DNA of 64,000 nucleotides, taken from Phymatolithon calcareum. Its lineage: Eukaryota > Rhodophyta > Florideophyceae > Hapalidiales. How positions within the stretch are numbered: the first letter of the stretch is position 1; each line of letters begins with the position of its first letter. The notes under the pieces were generated by a model. The model searched no databases and was not told where the DNA came from. It saw only the letters and a list, made by a program, of their open reading frames with translations. The stretch spans positions 62,001 to 126,000 of the forward strand of contig OZ345384.1 in the NCBI GenBank assembly GCA_977006965.1, written 5' to 3'. Shown one piece after another: positions 30,319 through 40,083 of the stretch. The translations under genes and the position numbers were made by a program.

Positions 30319-33300
30319 TCACGTAGTTTGACTGTTCAGTATATCCTTGATTCGTATTTCTCTCCCAACAAGTGCTCCAGTGAGTCGCTTACATTCATAT
30401 TCAATTTCAGGACTAATCTTGGATGAAGATAGAATGCGTTGGAGCGCGACCATCTCAATCACGGCTGTGACACCAAAGTATGCACCAAGTACTGATTTTC
30501 TCCAAAGAGGTGCTCTATTGAATATCAGCCGTAGGCATCGCAACCGTGTAGACCTTTCTCTTACGCGGAGAACCATCGGTAGTTTGTTCGAATCAGTTGG
30601 TATCTCGAGCGATCTTCCCTCTTCTTCCTCTGCCCATAACTCAATGCTTTCTTTTCGTCGTCCTTTCTTTGAGACTGAGCCCTCCCTGGCTTTGTCGAGA
30701 GCTTGCTGCTGATCTTCATATTTCTGGAGGCACTCTATGTCCTTGGTTGCCTCCTTAATATCTTCATCTCTCCCAGAATACTCATCTGCTTCGTCGAGGC
30801 GCTTCTTTTGCTTCACTAGACTCGCAGAGATCCTTTCTGCTTAGTGTCTTCTCCTCGTGGCAGGTGGTTCTAGTCGGCACAGAACTCGCATTCTTCCATG
30901 GCGGTGCTGGGCATATGTCCCAAAAACATACTTGAAGAATAAACCTTCTGCAGATTCGATTGCTGATTGTAATCGCTTTGTCAGAGGCGTGACGTGGAGT
31001 GCATACTCCCACTTTGGCAAAATAAGCGACTTGAAGATTCTAATGCATGTCACAGGCTGAAAGCCTCGAACATTGACTCCAATATCCCGCAGTTTGTGTA
31101 TGCACCGCACTGCATTTCGTACTCTTGATAATGCCATGTCGTCTGTTACGCCTTTGTGGTTCATGCTTATACCGAGATACGAGACCTCCAAGCTTGATGA
31201 AGAACTCGACCCGCAATGTGGAAGATGTGTTTCCTGAGTCCCTTGTATTTAAGGATCTCGCTCTTTCCTGGCTTTGTGTTCCAGCTCATACCATTTTCCT
31301 GCGCTCAGGAAGTCGCTATATCAAGTAGCTTCTGCATTCCTTCTCCATCCTTTGATTGCAGCCGAACATTGTCAGCGAACAGTTGCGCTGGATTTTCAGA
31401 GACGTCGCCGGGGACCTTGGAGACCGCTTCCGCGAATGTATCCATGAATATATTGTACAGGCACGGGCTCAGCGGGGACCCTTGCGGTACTCCTCGATCG
31501 ATAATGCACCATGTTCGTGTATCATCGCCTGCTGACGTAACCCACGAGGGTTTCAGAAGATATGCCACCATCCTTGCTATTTCGTCGGGTAGCTTCTGTT
31601 CGATTCTTTTCATGAGGATGTCTCGTGGCACCCTGTCATATGCTGCAGAGAGGTCAAGAACCGCGACAAAAGGATGCTCATCTTTCGTGGCACATTTTGC
31701 CCGGAGTATCGCAATATATGTGCTCTTGTCTTTTCGGAAACCTTGCTGAGCACTGTTGAAACGGTAGTTTTCCCTTATGTATGAGTCGAGTGCGGAATCG
31801 ATGATTTTCCTGGCTTGACTTAATAGCGATATAGGTCTGTAGTTCGCTGCAACATGGGGTGGGCCTTTCTTGTACAGAGGGATCAGAGTAGCTTGACGCC
31901 ACGCTTGCGGAAGACATTTGAGCCTCCCACATGTCTCCCATAAGGCTATCAATATACTCAATCCGGCTTCCTTATTCGCATGCATCATTTCAACTGCCAC
32001 TCCGTCAGGGCCGACCGCCTTCCCTTTTGGTGCTCGGTTGAATGCCCTAGTAATGTGCCGCCTCATTGCCCTGTTGACTGTAAAAGCCTTTAGTGGCACA
32101 TTCCAGTCTTTGTCAGCCTTGCAACCATTAGAAATATACGCAGAGAATTTGCTTGGATGTACTCGAGCTCCGATTGCCTTGTTCGACCCTTTCCTCCTTG
32201 TCTTTGACTTCATAATTTTGCTTGCAACGTTGGCTGCCTCAGTGGGACCCAGTTCTTCCACTCCATCAAGGTATCTTTCAAACTGCTCACGTTTCGCTTT
32301 TCTTACTTTCATTTGGATTTGTGTCTTAATTTCTCGGAGGGCAAGCCGGTCATTTTCAAGCTCGGTTCTTTTGTAAATCTTGTACAATCGAGTTCGCTTC
32401 TTGGCTAGTTTGTCGAGCTCATTGTTCCAAAAGGTCTTGAATCATGACGGCCTGGGCCTAGAGGACGTCCATGGCTGTATAAGATTCTTCGAAAACCTTT
32501 CGTACCATTTTTCCAAGTCTTGTTTGCGATTGCAGGCTTGCATTTGCTCCAGCATCATCGGCGCCCACTTGGACATTTCTTCTTTTGCCTTGGCTGCTTT
32601 TGCTGCGCTTCGCCTGGCGGACTTAGAAACAACTGTCTGCCTTTTCCCAGGAATAATCCTGTTGTTGATGACTCTCGTTGCCACCGGAATGTGTTCGGTG
32701 ACGCCTTCTCACATTCCGTTGACCAGTTCAGGTACCTCTGCTTCTAAACATTTTGTCATGAAAATATCAATGTTGCTCTTCCCCTGTCTGGAGACAAAAG
32801 AAGGACTTTTTGCAGTCCTTACTCTCCAGTTGAACTTTGCAGCCCACGAGAGAACCTTGTTTCCTCGCCAGTTACTCACGCGGTCCCAGAGCGTATGTCT
32901 TGCATTGAAGTCGCCCATCACTAGCGACTTCTCTCTGCAGTGTTGGTGAATGAATTTGAGACATTCGTCATATTCTTTGTGACTAGCAAGCGGGGAGATG
33001 TACACAACAGCGACGGCAATGTCCATTACATTAGCAATTACCACCTGGAACATTCGTGTAGCCAATTTCCCAAGAATTCTTGTCGGAGTTCCAGGCTTAG
33101 TCAGTAAAGCAACTCTACCTCTTGGTCGTTCCCCAGGCCCCTGGGGGCGGGTTGCGCAAATTTGGTCGTAATTCACCCTGATCGCCGTGTCTACTTTCTG
33201 AAACGTCTCCGTCAGTCCAACCACTTGCATATGGAATTTTTTCACTAATTGGTCGACCATCGTGGGCGTCTCCGCTGAGCCGCCCACGTTGAATGTGGAA

Positions 33301-33326
33301 AATAATATTCTATTTCCAAAAATCAT
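30319..33326 (-). pseudogene. LINE ORF2: endonuclease plus reverse transcriptase, broken
   Basis: The ATG at 33324-33326 starts the APE endonuclease: FNVGG, LTETF, VVYISP, VMGDFNARHTLWD, NIDIF, then TEHIPV where SDH is usual. Reverse transcriptase follows with KAVGPDGVAVEM, NYRPISLLSQARKI, AVLDLSAAYDRVPR and RGVPQGSPLSPCLYN. The catalytic box reads LFADNVRL near 31373, with Asn for the second Asp. Three in-frame TGA codons (32709, 32442, 31305) interrupt one otherwise continuous frame; two fall where Trp is expected. A frame change lies near 31230 and another near 30840. The C-terminus ends at 30319. ORF2 would nick target DNA and copy RNA in place; this one cannot. Confidence 0.9.
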
Positions 33327-35224
33327 GACATCTCGATTCCTTCAGCGTCCCTGTGCAATGCTGGTGTGGGTATCGGGTTGGAAATATCTTCATGGTTGGG
33401 TACATCATTTTCATTCACGCTTGGCTTAGGTGTTGATTCACTCATCACGCTCTTTTCTGGGTCCAGGTTTTTCACTTGCAATTCGGCATTGTCGTTGGAA
33501 TGTTCAAGGTCTTCCCTTGCTCTATTCCCGTGGCTACCCATCAAAGTTCCATCTCTTTCGATGGCCATCGAAGCCAGATGTGGTTCGATGCCTTCTGTGG
33601 GGTCTTTCGAAAACTCTGCGCTCTCATTGCACGCGGATATACTTCTAACTTCGCTATCAGAATGCCTGTGGGTACCCACCGGATTCACGTTCGGAGTCCC
33701 TTTCTCAAGGGCTTCTATCTCATCTTCTGCCCTCTTCTCGTTTTTCCTGTACCACTTTCGTGTCTGAAAGTCTCCAGTATATCCGGCGCATTTCTTCATT
33801 CTCTTCTTTATAGCCCATAAATTCTTCATTACGCGATCTCGTTCTGAAAGAACTGTCTTTTTGGATACCGAATCTTTGAAGAGATGGTACTCTTTCTCGT
33901 GCCTTAGCCCAGATGCCTTCATTGTCGCCAAGACTCTGTCGCTAAAGTGCTGACTAGTCAAGATTTCCAGTCTGAACTTTCCGATGAACGAGATCCCTAG
34001 AACCGCCCTTCCAGGTAGCACTTGAATCATTTCCTTGTATAGCTCGACTTCGTCCATTCTTTCCATTCCTGTGATATAGAGCGGAACTATCTCACTGGGG
34101 CGGGCTTTCGTTATATTTCCCCTTATGGCATTTGAAAATTTGATCACTTTCGAGCTGATCTGGCTTTCAAAATGTGCCGGTGTCGGACGGTTGAGCGCTG
34201 CGACTGCAGCATACGAAAGAGGTGCGGGCTGTGGGATCCGCTCTGTATTCTTTCGCAAACCAGGCATATCATTACCTCCAAAATTGTTTTCTTGTCCGGA
34301 CCGGTTGCGGGAGGAAACTTCGTGTGCCGCCGGTGAGACGTTAACACGTCTCGAGACGTCTTGGTGTTGCGTCTCGTGCGGTGTGACACCCTTCTCAATA
34401 TGTTCAGACTCATTACTTCTGCGCATGGTTCTCACTTGTGCTTCTACGAGGGTCATCCGTTCGCACACTTCAGTCAAAGTTTTCATCATTGTGTCAATTT
34501 TCTTCAGTATGGTATCGGTATCCGCACTTCCCTGGGCCAGGGTCACTGCCAGCTCTGCGATTTCTATCTCCAGTGCAACAACTCTACCTTGGGTACTGGA
34601 GTTGCCCGCCTTGCAAATAGTTGAGATTCCATCGCCGGACGCCGTGCCATGTAAAATGAGCTGACCTTTGACTTCACATTTGTTGCACCGGACTCTTTCT
34701 CTTATCTTCAGGAAACGTTCTTTACTTTCTGACACGTGAACTTCGGCTTGAGGCTGCGGGCCGCACTCGTTTTCCGGTTCCGGTTCCGTGTCCTCTCCTA
34801 CCTGTTCCATCGCTTCAATCTGCACGCCTCTCGCTCGGGCAACAGTTTCGTTCGCTTGCCTGCGAATCGCGTTTGCGAAGTGCGCGAGCTCGCGTAGTTC
34901 CTCGAGGTCATCAATTGAACTCTCCTCAGATTGATCAAGGTCACTTTCCGAGTCGGACTCTTCGATCGAGCTCACTGGGCTGGCGCTTCTTCTATTCTTC
35001 CTGGATCGCAGGCGGGTAAGAATTGGCGAGCACCGATTCGATTCCATCGACTTCTTCCGTGGTCCGGCTGCTTTTCGTGCTGTGTCCTTTTGTTTCAAAG
35101 ATTTGCCTTTCTTTGATACTTTTTGAGACGCCGACGAATATCCCTTCTTTCGCTGCGAGATGCTTTTCTTCCGAGTTCCTCGCCGGGGTTCCCGATCGGA
35201 ATCGGGTGGTTCGTGCGTCCCCAT
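33323..35224 (-). CDS. LINE ORF1, 633 residues, intact
   Basis: The first ATG is at 35224; the open frame extends to 35299 without ATG. The N-terminus is rich in Lys/Ser (KKSISQRKKGYSSASQKVSK), followed by an acidic Ser-rich stretch (SSIEESDSESDLDQSEESS). A Cys pair (CNKCEVKG) and a heptad-like region (VVALEIEIAELAVTLAQG through LTEVCERMTLVEAQVR) suggest a coiled coil. The part LYKEMIQVLPGRAVLG...FRLEILTSQHF may be an RNA-binding fold. ORF1 proteins bind LINE RNA and form particles. The stop overlaps the ORF2 start as ATGA, which suggests termination-reinitiation. No gag-type CCHC knuckle array is visible. It is the only fully open LINE frame in the window. Confidence 0.8.
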   Translation of the reverse strand: MGTHEPPDSDREPRRGTRKKSISQRKKGYSSASQKVSKKGKSLKQKDTARKAAGPRKKSMESNRCSPILTRLRSRKNRRSASPVSSIEESDSESDLDQSEESSIDDLEELRELAHFANAIRRQANETVARARGVQIEAMEQVGEDTEPEPENECGPQPQAEVHVSESKERFLKIRERVRCNKCEVKGQLILHGTASGDGISTICKAGNSSTQGRVVALEIEIAELAVTLAQGSADTDTILKKIDTMMKTLTEVCERMTLVEAQVRTMRRSNESEHIEKGVTPHETQHQDVSRRVNVSPAAHEVSSRNRSGQENNFGGNDMPGLRKNTERIPQPAPLSYAAVAALNRPTPAHFESQISSKVIKFSNAIRGNITKARPSEIVPLYITGMERMDEVELYKEMIQVLPGRAVLGISFIGKFRLEILTSQHFSDRVLATMKASGLRHEKEYHLFKDSVSKKTVLSERDRVMKNLWAIKKRMKKCAGYTGDFQTRKWYRKNEKRAEDEIEALEKGTPNVNPVGTHRHSDSEVRSISACNESAEFSKDPTEGIEPHLASMAIERDGTLMGSHGNRAREDLEHSNDNAELQVKNLDPEKSVMSESTPKPSVNENDVPNHEDISNPIPTPALHRDAEGIEMS

Positions 35225-35373
35225 GTCTTCCCAAGAACTCCGCTTTGACGCGCTGTGCGACAGCCTCACCGCTAGTGGAGAAAGTTCCGAGTTTCGCAAC
35301 GTTCTTCACCAACTTTTCCCGCGCTGAAAATATATAGGGGACCCGTCCAAATTCAACTTTAATGACTGCTATG

Positions 35374-36566
35374 AGCTCGCCATGCGAAACATCTCTCTAA
35401 ATAATGTCTACACAATACTGAAACCTATCATACTGAATCGACTTCCGATCCAATTTGCTGCAGCACACATTGGAAACTTATTCCACCTTCCCGATCCGGC
35501 CCGTTACCCTACGGTACTGTAGAAGATTTCTACTGAGCTCCGCTGCCAGTGCACGACTCCCAACCCAAACGCTTGCCCTATCAACACGACCATCGCCTAA
35601 TCGGCGACCATCTGGGCGCTGATTCGCAGCGGAGCGAGAATCTCCAAAAAACATCATTCCCAGTCTAATCTCACCGGCATCCATTCCCGCGCAAATCAGT
35701 CATCAACTGGTTTCCGAAAACTCCCCGCTCTTCTTAAATCTTTCACTTACGCTATACCGGTCCTCAGTGGCACACGTCCGAAAAGCAATAGTCTCCAAAT
35801 TCACGTCCGACACGTTCCAGGGCGCGGATTTGTTGAGGTGGGGGGGCCGGTTTGGCTTTTGCATAAGACGTCGGTGTGGGGTTCGGAAAGTACGCCGCTT
35901 CACTTCTCTTCTCCGCCCCCTTCTCGGGTCCATGATCCTCGTGCAGGTCCACCCATCACACTTCCCCTTCTTCTTCGACAACGCCGCACCGTCCGTTCAA
36001 GCTCCTGATTGTTTCGCCCGATGAGGTGGAGGTGATGAGGAAACCACTGCCCACAACCGACTAGGACGCGCTGCATCCGACACTGCCGCTTCGGAAATGC
36101 AGTGAGGTGCGTTTCAGTTGCTACTTATCTTGTCGCTCCGTACTTCTGTTCATATCGCACACGCATAGCTCAATTTATTGTTGTTACCTAGCTGCAAAAA
36201 CCCTTCTCATGGAAAGGGGCGGAGAGAAAAGCTTAGAGTGCACTTCTCCGATTTTACAGTAGGCTCATTGTGATGAATGGTAACTGATTAACACAACAGC
36301 AACCATTTACTGGATGATATTACAACGACAGTAATGATCGAATTTAGTCTATGCTCATAATTAGTACAAGATCCTGTATAGTCTAACCGATTCTAGTTTC
36401 GTGTGTGTTATACTACTTGCTGGTTACGGGTCTTCGATGTCCACTTGCAATAATTAAAGTTTAGAAATATATTTCAATTCTTTCATCAGACGTACGGGTC
36501 GACCACGTCACTCGATAGAACTGTGCCTATTTGGAGCATACGTTGAGCATTTTCTGTAGCTCTTAT
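35374..36566. other. Right half of LINE target locus and unassigned sequence
   Basis: From 35374 to about 35521 the interrupted plus-strand frame continues (see 30062-30236). The rest is GC-rich near 35560-36060 with competing frames on both strands (35478-35684 and 35703-35981 minus, 35767-36024 plus) and no recognised family. From 36100 to 36566 nothing was seen. Confidence 0.35.
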
Positions 36567-37200
36567 TCATTCCTTGTTATTAGTATGACGACGTCGGTGA
36601 GCATGTTCAAGGCTCGCATTGGAATCGTTGATGGGGGACCCTTGGGGTACTCCGCGCTCGCTTGTCCCTTGGTTTCCTCCTGCGTCGTTCATGACAGTGA
36701 ACATGGTCCTCTGTAGAGAGAGAGAGACTAGCGATGCAAGATTTGATGAAAATCTTTTGTCGACTTCTTGCATTAGCTTTCAATCTTGGGACCCGCGGAC
36801 CCCCTCGAATGCTGATTTCAAGTCAAGCACGGCTTTTTTATCCTTCCTTGTCTTACGCATGCTGTGTAATGGAGGAGTGCCCGTTCTGTGCCTTTTCCAG
36901 ACTGGAATCTCATTTGTGATCTCGTAAAGCCATATTTTCCTTACGGATTAGTTTATCCACGGCTAATTCCAGTATTTTGCGGGCAGGCGATAATCGTGAA
37001 AACGGCTTGTGGCTTTCCGGGGCGCTCGGGTCTCCTTTCTTGAGTATTGGAAAAACTAGAGAGCTTTTCCAATCGTCAAGCCAGGAGCCGAGCTGTCCGG
37101 CTTCTATTATCGTGATTAGTAGGGATCTATAACTGGAGAGAGTAGCAATGCTTTGAAGAAAATGGAATCGGGCAGCTGTTTGAAAAGCTCCCAAAACCTC
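36567..37200 (-). pseudogene. LINE reverse transcriptase fragment, second family
   Basis: Broken frames contain SWLDDWKSSLVFPILKKGDP and SRLSPARKILELAVDKLIRK (the KxxNYRPISL block with changes), and at the far end RTMFTVMNDAGGNQGTSERG then VPQGSPI, the RT block before the catalytic box. The order is correct for a minus-strand LINE. The sequence differs from the full LINE at 30-35 kb. Stops and frame changes are frequent. No ends or target duplication found. Confidence 0.7.
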
Positions 37201-39288
37201 AGTTTGAGTAACAGAAAATTTGAGTCCCGGTAAGAATCGATTTTGCCGGGAACTGAGCCCGAATCTTCCCGGTGAAAACGGGGCATAGTTTATAGTTAAG
37301 TCTCCAACATAAGCGCCTAATGGTCACAGAAATGTGACTTCACAGCATACTGAATGACGAACCTAAGATATTTGGGCTTTCAGATCACCGCAACCCTTTT
37401 GTAGCGCTTGACGGCATCAAAGCTGTTATCAATGACCAAGATTTCTCTTTGATCGTCTTGATACCTGGGATTGATTCGAGCTTGTTCATCGGTCTCCACA
37501 GGACGCCTTGTTTCAGTGATCAGTACCGGGATATAAGCACACGTGAGTGATATAGTGCCGATCTCCCCGAACATAATCCGCCGAAGTTAATAGAAGAATT
37601 GTATTTCGTAGTGTGCACGGCAAGTTGGCGACAATGATTGTATCTGGACGATTGTTTTTTGCGATGGAGAATATCTATTGACTGTTAGTACCGTGTGATA
37701 TGGGCTGGAAATCTCGAGCATCGTGTAATGGGAGAAATATTTCGAACCCGTTTCATAAACGAGCACTTCTTTTTTCGGCACGGAGCGGTTCGCCATCGCT
37801 GGAGTGTGGGGGTACTATTAAAGGTGGATAACGTTTTGGGAAATTCAGCAATGGGAACAGTACTAAGTACTGTCTTACTGTACGAGCGTAATGATTACGA
37901 TCGTTATAAACGATCATTAACCGTAATATATGTTTAAATATGGCGTTCGGACATTTTTTCACACATTTCTCACAGTACGTATGCTCGTACGAGTGTTCAC
38001 CACATGGCCTTACGAATTTCGGTCGCGATCATCATATGTTCAGAACTAGTTTGCAATCGAGATGCACCGCCAACGGCCCCTGGGACGTGTGATTTATGGA
38101 AAATTTTCAAGATTGCTTGAAATTAGTGTAAACTATGAAAGGGAATCAGTCTAATTTTACAGTAGTGATTTGATGCCGTACGGAGCAGACAGTTTCGGAA
38201 CTGATGCACGCGGGAGTGCGTGGCAAAAGGTATCCGATGGGAGTCTGTTTGTGGTCGATACAACATAGATGTGAACACAGTTTGACGCAATTCGGTACAG
38301 TTTTATACATTATTGTTTTGTCTGCTTTGAAAGACAGGCCGGGGATCCCTGCGCAACTTGGGTAAATTACTGAAGTTATATTTCCGAGAGCTTTCCAAAT
38401 TCCATACAATACACCCCTTCCTGAAACGAACCCCTTCGAATTGCGCCTGCAGTCCACGAAAGACGGCGCGACTAGGACTCAAACTCTACACTGTAGTGTC
38501 ATCCTCAAGCACCCGGTGGACGCCTCGCCGACCTACCGTACACACCGTGCCAACCTCGAGCCGCGTCGAACGGACTTCGTCACATTCGCTCCCACATTCA
38601 CGCTCTAGCCGGAGGGCGTCACCGCCGCGCGCAGAGTCGTCATCCATGGCACCACCCGCGATGACTTCGCCGGCCGCGTCTATAATGCGCGGCTGCTTCA
38701 ACTGCGGGCGTCGCGGTGTGATGCCAGGGCAGATGATCGCCGATGCAAACGGGAGTCGCTTCATGTGCGGTAGACTTGGCGACTAACATTATTGCAATCA
38801 GGAAGCTGATTTTGCTGTCTTCGACAATGTCCCTTTCACCAGCCGTCAATGACATTCGAAATAAAGCAGAGGAGATTATTCGGAGCTGTAGAAAGCAAAC
38901 GCCACATCTATGGCCGCATTGCCATAACTCGGTTTATGTGAATGTAGATGGTTCTGCAGTATCAAGAATTTCTCCATCGTCATCACAGAGAATCACACGT
39001 GTAGAAGACGTAGGGCTCGCCGTATGCGCATGCTCATGTCTAATCTTCACTGGTGCTCCAAGTCAAAATACTCTACAGTTGGAATATCAAATTTGGGGCT
39101 CGCATGCAATACTAATCTAATCGTCTTTCCTCGCTCAAGTCTTCGCCACTTAATCGATCATGCCAAATTTGCTACATCCCACTTGATTTCTTAGGTGGCC
39201 AATGTTGGGCAATTGGTAATAATCCTGGGTAGATAACAGGATTAGAATATAGTATTGCGTGTAGTAATACCAACTCTAGCATATCGAC
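37201..39288. other. No gene recognised; local palindromes
   Basis: Only short frames without motifs. A GC-rich stretch at 38440-38790 has frames on both strands, including a plus-strand CFNCGRRGV segment that resembles half a zinc-binding site. Near 37857-37875 the bases CAGTACTAAGTACTG form a palindrome, and 37885-37930 contains a looser inverted repeat around ACGATCGTTATAAACGATC. Confidence 0.35.
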
Positions 39289-39453
39289 TTGAAGCACCTC
39301 GTAACTTTAGGTATTATCATCGCGCTCTTTGCGCATCTCAGAAACACAATAAGAGACCCAGAATTCATCCCAATAGCTGAGAGGAGACAGAAAGGCAGAG
39401 AAAATGGTGCAAGATTGGTAAAGCAGCCCAGTTCACGCCGGGCTCAATCCAAA

Positions 39454-40083
39454 ATGGCGCAGAAAATATCGATTTGTCCATCTGCACTCCCTCCGGAAGC
39501 TCCGTCCGGAGTGATAAACTGTACATTTCCCCCTTCAAGTCGACTTTTAGCATTGAGGCACATAACGAAGCGGACGGAGCACAAAGTCGTTGACAAGCAT
39601 TTTGTAAATGATCGACTAGTGGCATCCAGGACTCGGAATGCAATACGAAAAAGGGCTTGGAGGAGCAAGAACGGAAATCGGGAGCGGGAGAGGAAAAAAG
39701 CTAGAGACAGGAATCATGAAAAGTTAAAAAGTGAATCTGATCAAGAACGACGTGAAAGACTAGAACGGAAGAGACAGAAAAGACTTGAAAAACGACGGAA
39801 TAGGAAGGAAGCAGATCTCCTATCTGTCCCTCTAGTTCAAACAGTCCTTGCCCCGCTCGCCCGACGTGAACAATGCGAAGGAGAGTACAGAGTGACCACG
39901 AAGACTACCATAATGGAAGTGCGAGAGCACACTCATCAATTCATAAAAAATGTAGATCAAAATTCTGCACATGAAGAAGATGGCGATGAGGAAGAAGTGG
40001 ATCACGATAGTAACAGAATGATTAGCATTCAGTATGAGGGAGAGAATCCCGTACAGGTCATTCTTGTCTGTGAGACAACCTGA
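39454..40083 (+). CDS. Hypothetical basic protein, 209 residues
   Basis: The open frame starts before 39289 but its first ATG is at 39454; it ends with TGA at 40083. A highly charged central block of about 60 residues (RKRAWRSKNGNRERERKKAR, RRERLERKRQKRLEKRRNRK) is likely a helix with nucleic-acid affinity. It is followed by an acidic patch (HEEDGDEEEVDHDS) near the C-terminus. The basic block recalls a bZIP basic region, but the Asn/Arg signature and a leucine heptad are lacking. No copy was seen elsewhere. It may be a host gene exon; no splice sites could be assigned. Confidence 0.4.
   Translation: MAQKISICPSALPPEAPSGVINCTFPPSSRLLALRHITKRTEHKVVDKHFVNDRLVASRTRNAIRKRAWRSKNGNRERERKKARDRNHEKLKSESDQERRERLERKRQKRLEKRRNRKEADLLSVPLVQTVLAPLARREQCEGEYRVTTKTTIMEVREHTHQFIKNVDQNSAHEEDGDEEEVDHDSNRMISIQYEGENPVQVILVCETT

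Larger units (their letters stand above)
30224..35373 (-). mobile_element. Full-length APE-type LINE with 13-bp target duplication
   Basis: AATGACTGCTATG occurs at 30224-30236 and again, perfectly, at 35361-35373. The LINE between (30237-35360, 5,124 bp) is on the minus strand. It has a leader of about 136 bp, ORF1, ORF2 overlapping by ATGA, and an 82-bp tail ending TATCCCC without poly(A). ORF2 has an apurinic endonuclease and reverse transcriptase, placing it in the RTE/Jockey-like APE group broadly; the clade is not decided. At least two truncated relatives with the same 3' end lie just to the left. ORF2 is broken, so it is immobile on its own. Confidence 0.93.

Noticed and set aside
31305-32711. 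TGA used as a Trp codon, because three TGA codons break LINE ORF2 and two sit at expected Trp positions
   Set aside because: Other decayed genes here are broken by TAG at Trp positions as well (Copia RT, hAT B), in hAT A a TGA falls at a Gly position, and the intact SET gene uses TGG for Trp. Point-mutation decay is simpler.
37850-37990. MITE based on local palindromes
   Set aside because: No paired terminal repeats with a target duplication could be identified and no second copy is in the window.
39454-40083. bZIP transcription factor
   Set aside because: The basic block is long, but the invariant Asn/Arg pattern and a following leucine heptad are absent.
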